This document shows positions 61,152 through 64,000 of a stretch of 64,000 bases of DNA, one piece after another (position 1 is the first letter of the stretch; every line of letters starts with the position of its first letter). The notes under the pieces were generated by a model. It ran no database searches, was not told the DNA's origin, and saw only the letters and a program-made list of their open reading frames with translations. Both the position numbers and the translations under genes were made by a program. Source of the DNA: Rhizoclosmatium globosum (lineage: Eukaryota; Chytridiomycota; Chytridiomycetes; Chytridiales; Chytriomycetaceae); the NCBI GenBank assembly GCA_002104985.1, contig MCGO01000132.1:44758-108757 (forward strand), in the 5' to 3' direction.

Positions 61152-63293
61152 ATGCCGTCTTTCTCCCGGTTGAAGCACATCGTCTATTTGGCAACACGAT
61201 CGTCCTCCACATCGGAATCATCATCTCTATTGGATGAAAGCACCGCCTACTCTTCACGGCCAAAGACGACATTGCTGGCAAGGATGCAAACACCGCCACG
61301 TCTGGTTGCTCTTGCTCTCACGTTGGCAACTTTGGCAGAGATCTTAATCTATCTCTGTGAGTACATTGCATTACATTGGTTGAATAGCGACTGGCTAACA
61401 CCATCGAAAGCCGGCACTCTCATCTCAGGCATTTACCCTTCACTCGCAACCCGAGATGCAGAACGCTTCACGTCTCTCATTTCTAACTGTCACGCTTTTG
61501 TACTTGCTGTCATCTGCCATGTCTGTGGGCAAAAAGTACACGGCTGGATGCTTGGCAGTGGTCTTCAGACGGAATCTCACAAGAGTCCTTCATGCCCGAT
61601 ATCTGAAGAAGAACAATTTATACAACGTGACAATGCTCGTATCTCAGTCTAGAACGGGTACCTCGCAGAAACCTCCTCGCCCAGCGTCTCCGATCTCAAT
61701 TGCATTCACAGAAGAATTTGCTTCAGATGATGATGAAGGCGATGAGCACGTTCGAATGCTCCCAAGTAGCACTCGGGAATCTTCATCGCTTATGCATGAT
61801 TTTGCTCCAACTCCTGTCCTGGACAATCCAGATCAAACTATCGCTGATGATGTGAACAAGCTCAGCGAGCAACTCAGCACCAGTTTGATCCAAGCAATTA
61901 CGATTCCAGTATTGATCGTTTACTACATATCAAACTTATAATCTGACTCAAACTGCCATTGCGCCCTTCTTGATGTACCTCTTCTTCCTTGTTACAGCGT
62001 CAGTCTGTAGAATGGCCATGAATCCTATCGTCCCGCTGTATATGCGAAAGAACAACGTGAGGGAGACTTCCGTTTCAACCACGTTCATGTCCGCACGAAA
62101 GCGGAAGCAATTGCCATGATGCATTCTGAATTCTCTGAAAAGAAAAGGCTGGACACCCTCCTTGACGTTCTTGTCAAGGTTTCATACACTGTTTTGAGAA
62201 GGAATGCTCCCCTCAACTACTGTATGAGAGTGACTGATTACCTAGGAGCTGTTTTGTCGTACCTCATTATTTCGATTCCTGTCTTTGATGGAACGTTTGA
62301 CGACAAGACAGAAGCCGAAATAACCGGATTAGTCTCCAAGAATATGTTCATGTGTTTGTATTTGATATACCAATTTTCCAACTTGACTAATCTGTCTGGT
62401 GTACTTGCACAATTGTCTGGATTTACCACTCGTATAGCCATATTACTTGAGTCTTGTGATTCTTGGAGGAGGAAGAGCGCCAGAAGCGAGCATCGACTGC
62501 AATTGAAGCCCTGAACTTGTCCAGACCTCCACTACCAAGAACAAGACCTCCTTTGTTGGAAGTTACGCACCTCATCTGCACAATCAACTTAGAAAATCCT
62601 CCTCTTCCATTGTCATTTACCGTCTCGGATGGCCAACATACGTTATTACCGGTCGGTCTGGTGTTGGAAAGTCATCACTGTTAAGAATCCTTTCGGGAAT
62701 TTGGGACCCGCCTTCCAGCACATCGCTGCACCATTTCATTTCCACCCGTCACTTCTTGTGAACGCCATTACCACACCAAACAATCACCATCACGAGTTCC
62801 ATCCGTCTCAAATTCTATTCCTGCCACAAACAACATTGCTGGTTCCAACTCCAGCACCAACTGGAACTTCTTCAGCTCATTATCATCACTCTTCAAACGC
62901 GTTGACACCACTTCTTACTCAAATCGCGTACCCATTACATCCGTCGGAAACTGACCTCTCCAATGCACGTGCTGAAAAATACTCTCACTTGTTGGACTGT
63001 CTCATGTTGTTGATCGATGCTACGAAACGATTCAAGATGAAAGCAGTGGTTCTGATGGATTTGTCGAGACTTTGTCCGGTGGGGAAAAGCAACGACTGGC
63101 GCTTGCTCGAGTGCTATTTTGGAAGCCGCGGATAGTTTTTATGGATGAGAGCTTGAGTGCTTTGGAAGAAGTGGGTGAAGTCGCCATGTTCAAGATGTTA
63201 ATGGGAGTTGGAGGGATAACGGTTGTTGCTATCAGCCATTCGGGAAGTAGCAAAGTAACTGAATTATTCCACCAGAGAGTTGAAATGAAATAA
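61152..63293 (+). CDS. ABC half-transporter, ABCD4-like, heavily frame-disrupted
   Basis: A peroxisome/lysosome-type half transporter. The membrane part shows LVALALTLATLAEILIYLCE, FRRNLTRVLHARYL (the EAA-like loop), DNPDQTIADDVNKLSEQLST, then in another frame YNLTQTAIAPFLMYLFFLV, EGDFRFNHVHVRTKAEAIAM and YLGAVLSYLIISIPVFDG. The ATPase has Walker A VITGRSGVGKSSLLRILSGI, Q-loop LFLPQTTLL, signature LSGGEKQRLALARVLF, Walker B IVFMDESLSAL and the H-loop AISHSG. EGDFRF and Y-LGS-LSY follow ABCD4, the lysosomal cobalamin transporter, more than ABCD1-3; that substrate is inference. At least six frame changes without splice sites interrupt it (near 61465, 61925, 62030, 62460, 62640 and 63060). D in DES replaces the usual DEA. 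Confidence 0.65.
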
Positions 63294-63408
63294 GACAAAT
63301 GAAAGAAGACAAATGAAATAAGACAGGAAAAGAAGGAAAAAAGAAGAAGAAGGATTTATCGATTTTTTCTCACTTTTTTTTCATCTCCTCAGAAACTTTG
63401 CCATAGAA

Positions 63409-64000
63409 ATGGAAGCACAACTCCTTGAGCTCTTTGGCTTCCTGAACGACTCTAGAGAAGATGTTAGTGATCATTCACATTATCGTAGATTCCGTTCGGG
63501 TTTCTGAAAACTGAGAATCGCAGATCCGTAAGCTTGCCGCTGAAAACTGTGCGGGTCTTTCCAAGGCCACTGATCTTCACCCTGTGTTTGGGCATAACAA
63601 TGGAGCAGCTATCAAGAGACTGATGGAGATGATTGCTGACCACCCGGTAAGCTTGAGAAGCACATTCCACTTCGTTTCAAATCAAATCAAACTCTGACGT
63701 GATTCCCACCAGCTTATTGCGCACGATGCCATCTCTGCCATGGTCAACCTTTCAGCGAACCCTGATCTTGTTCCATACTCAACAACGAAGGTTTTGTAGC
63801 CATGCTGGTCATCACAATCATTCTACCAGACTCTGTCCTTGCCGACCTCTGCTGCATGCTCTTGAACAACATTACAAAGGACGAAGCTATCGCAAAGCTT
63901 CTTATTCCAGAAGTGGATGCCAAAGAGGAAGAAGAGAAGCTCAAGCGCAGATTCAACCCATCCCCAATCGTCCAAAGACCGAAAACCACCACTACCATCA
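63409..64000 (+). CDS. HGH1: HGH1 homologue (FAM203/BRP16), 3' truncated by window end
   Basis: An ARM-repeat cochaperone that helps fold elongation factor 2 with TRiC. Exons 63409-63462, 63524-63646 and 63713 onward give MEAQLLELFGFLNDSRED, IRKLAAENCAGLSKATDL, IKRLMEMIADHPLIAHDAIS, AMVNLSANPDL, then, after a one-base shift near 63777, NNEGFVAMLV, DLCCMLLNNITKDE and EEEEKLKRRFNPSP. This is the family's N-terminal ARM block with its MLLNN-T motif. Intron 1 uses a GTTAGT donor. The missing base in PY-(C)TC-AAC would restore VPYLNNEG. The gene runs off the right edge. Confidence 0.8.

Noticed and set aside
61152..63293. Interpreting the ABCD4-like locus as many small exons
   Set aside because: The frame changes occur inside conserved motifs with no GT-AG pair nearby, so splicing cannot explain them.

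Overview
This is a nuclear eukaryotic window, most likely from a flagellated, zoospore-forming early-diverging fungus (chytrid type). Genes are dense and carry short GT-AG introns, mostly 40-60 nt. The window holds fungal-style housekeeping genes (QCR7, TIM10, COG2, MED20, SNU66/SART1, HGH1, COX23-type CHCH, PCC1, EMC5) next to flagellar genes: a giant ASH-domain axonemal protein and a RIIAD1-type RIIa protein. Dikarya lack these flagellar genes. The exact phylum cannot be fixed from this window alone.

Layout. 1-2.1 kb: 3' end of a PCID2/THP1 (TREX-2) gene, then a DUF1275/YoaK membrane protein. 2.2-12.6 kb: a repeat-rich block without intact host genes. It holds a broken pogo-like DDE transposase, a broken Harbinger-type DDE transposase with its Myb/SANT-like partner, and the RNase H tail of a non-LTR-type retroelement. 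CpG is strikingly scarce here: one 796-bp run has none. 12.6-17.4 kb (-): an NRPS-like adenylation-carrier protein with a long membrane and hexapeptide-repeat terminal domain. 17.5-23.3 kb: MED20 (-), NOXRED1-like (+), TIM10 (+), trans-aconitate methyltransferase-like (+), mitochondrial Ohr/OsmC peroxidase (-), RBBP4/MSI1 WD40 protein (+). 23.4-30.2 kb (+): a 642-residue disordered unknown, DNMT2/TRDMT1, COG2, QCR7. 30.3-41.7 kb (-): the giant ASH-domain protein. 41.8-46 kb (-): ribonucleotide reductase large subunit, a secreted dibasic-site peptide precursor and a tentative micro-gene. 46-50 kb (+): alanyl-tRNA synthetase, probably both mitochondrial and cytosolic, and RIIAD1. 50-56.6 kb: MYND protein (-), COX23/CHCHD7-like (+), SART1/SNU66 (-), PLOD-type glycosyltransferase (-). 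56.7-64 kb: LRR gene (-), SH3BGRL-like and EMC5 (-), PCC1 (+), GT90/CAP10 (-), ABCD4-like transporter (+) and HGH1 (+, cut by the window end).

Two patterns stand out. First, CpG is almost absent from the transposon block but very dense at the 5' ends of several genes (23 CpGs in 120 bp at COG2). Two unrelated transposases also carry a catalytic Asp changed to Asn in a CG-to-CA context. Together this looks like lasting cytosine-methylation pressure with protected promoters. Second, between about 56.7 and 64 kb nearly every conserved gene carries one-base frameshifts (LRR, EMC5, GT90, ABCD4, HGH1), while 42-54 kb has none. This fits a local drop in assembly accuracy better than simultaneous loss of essential genes.

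Functionally the genes are independent housekeeping units, often divergent (MED20/NOXRED1, Ohr/RBBP4, MYND/COX23, EMC5/PCC1) or tightly convergent (methyltransferase/Ohr stop codons 2 bp apart).
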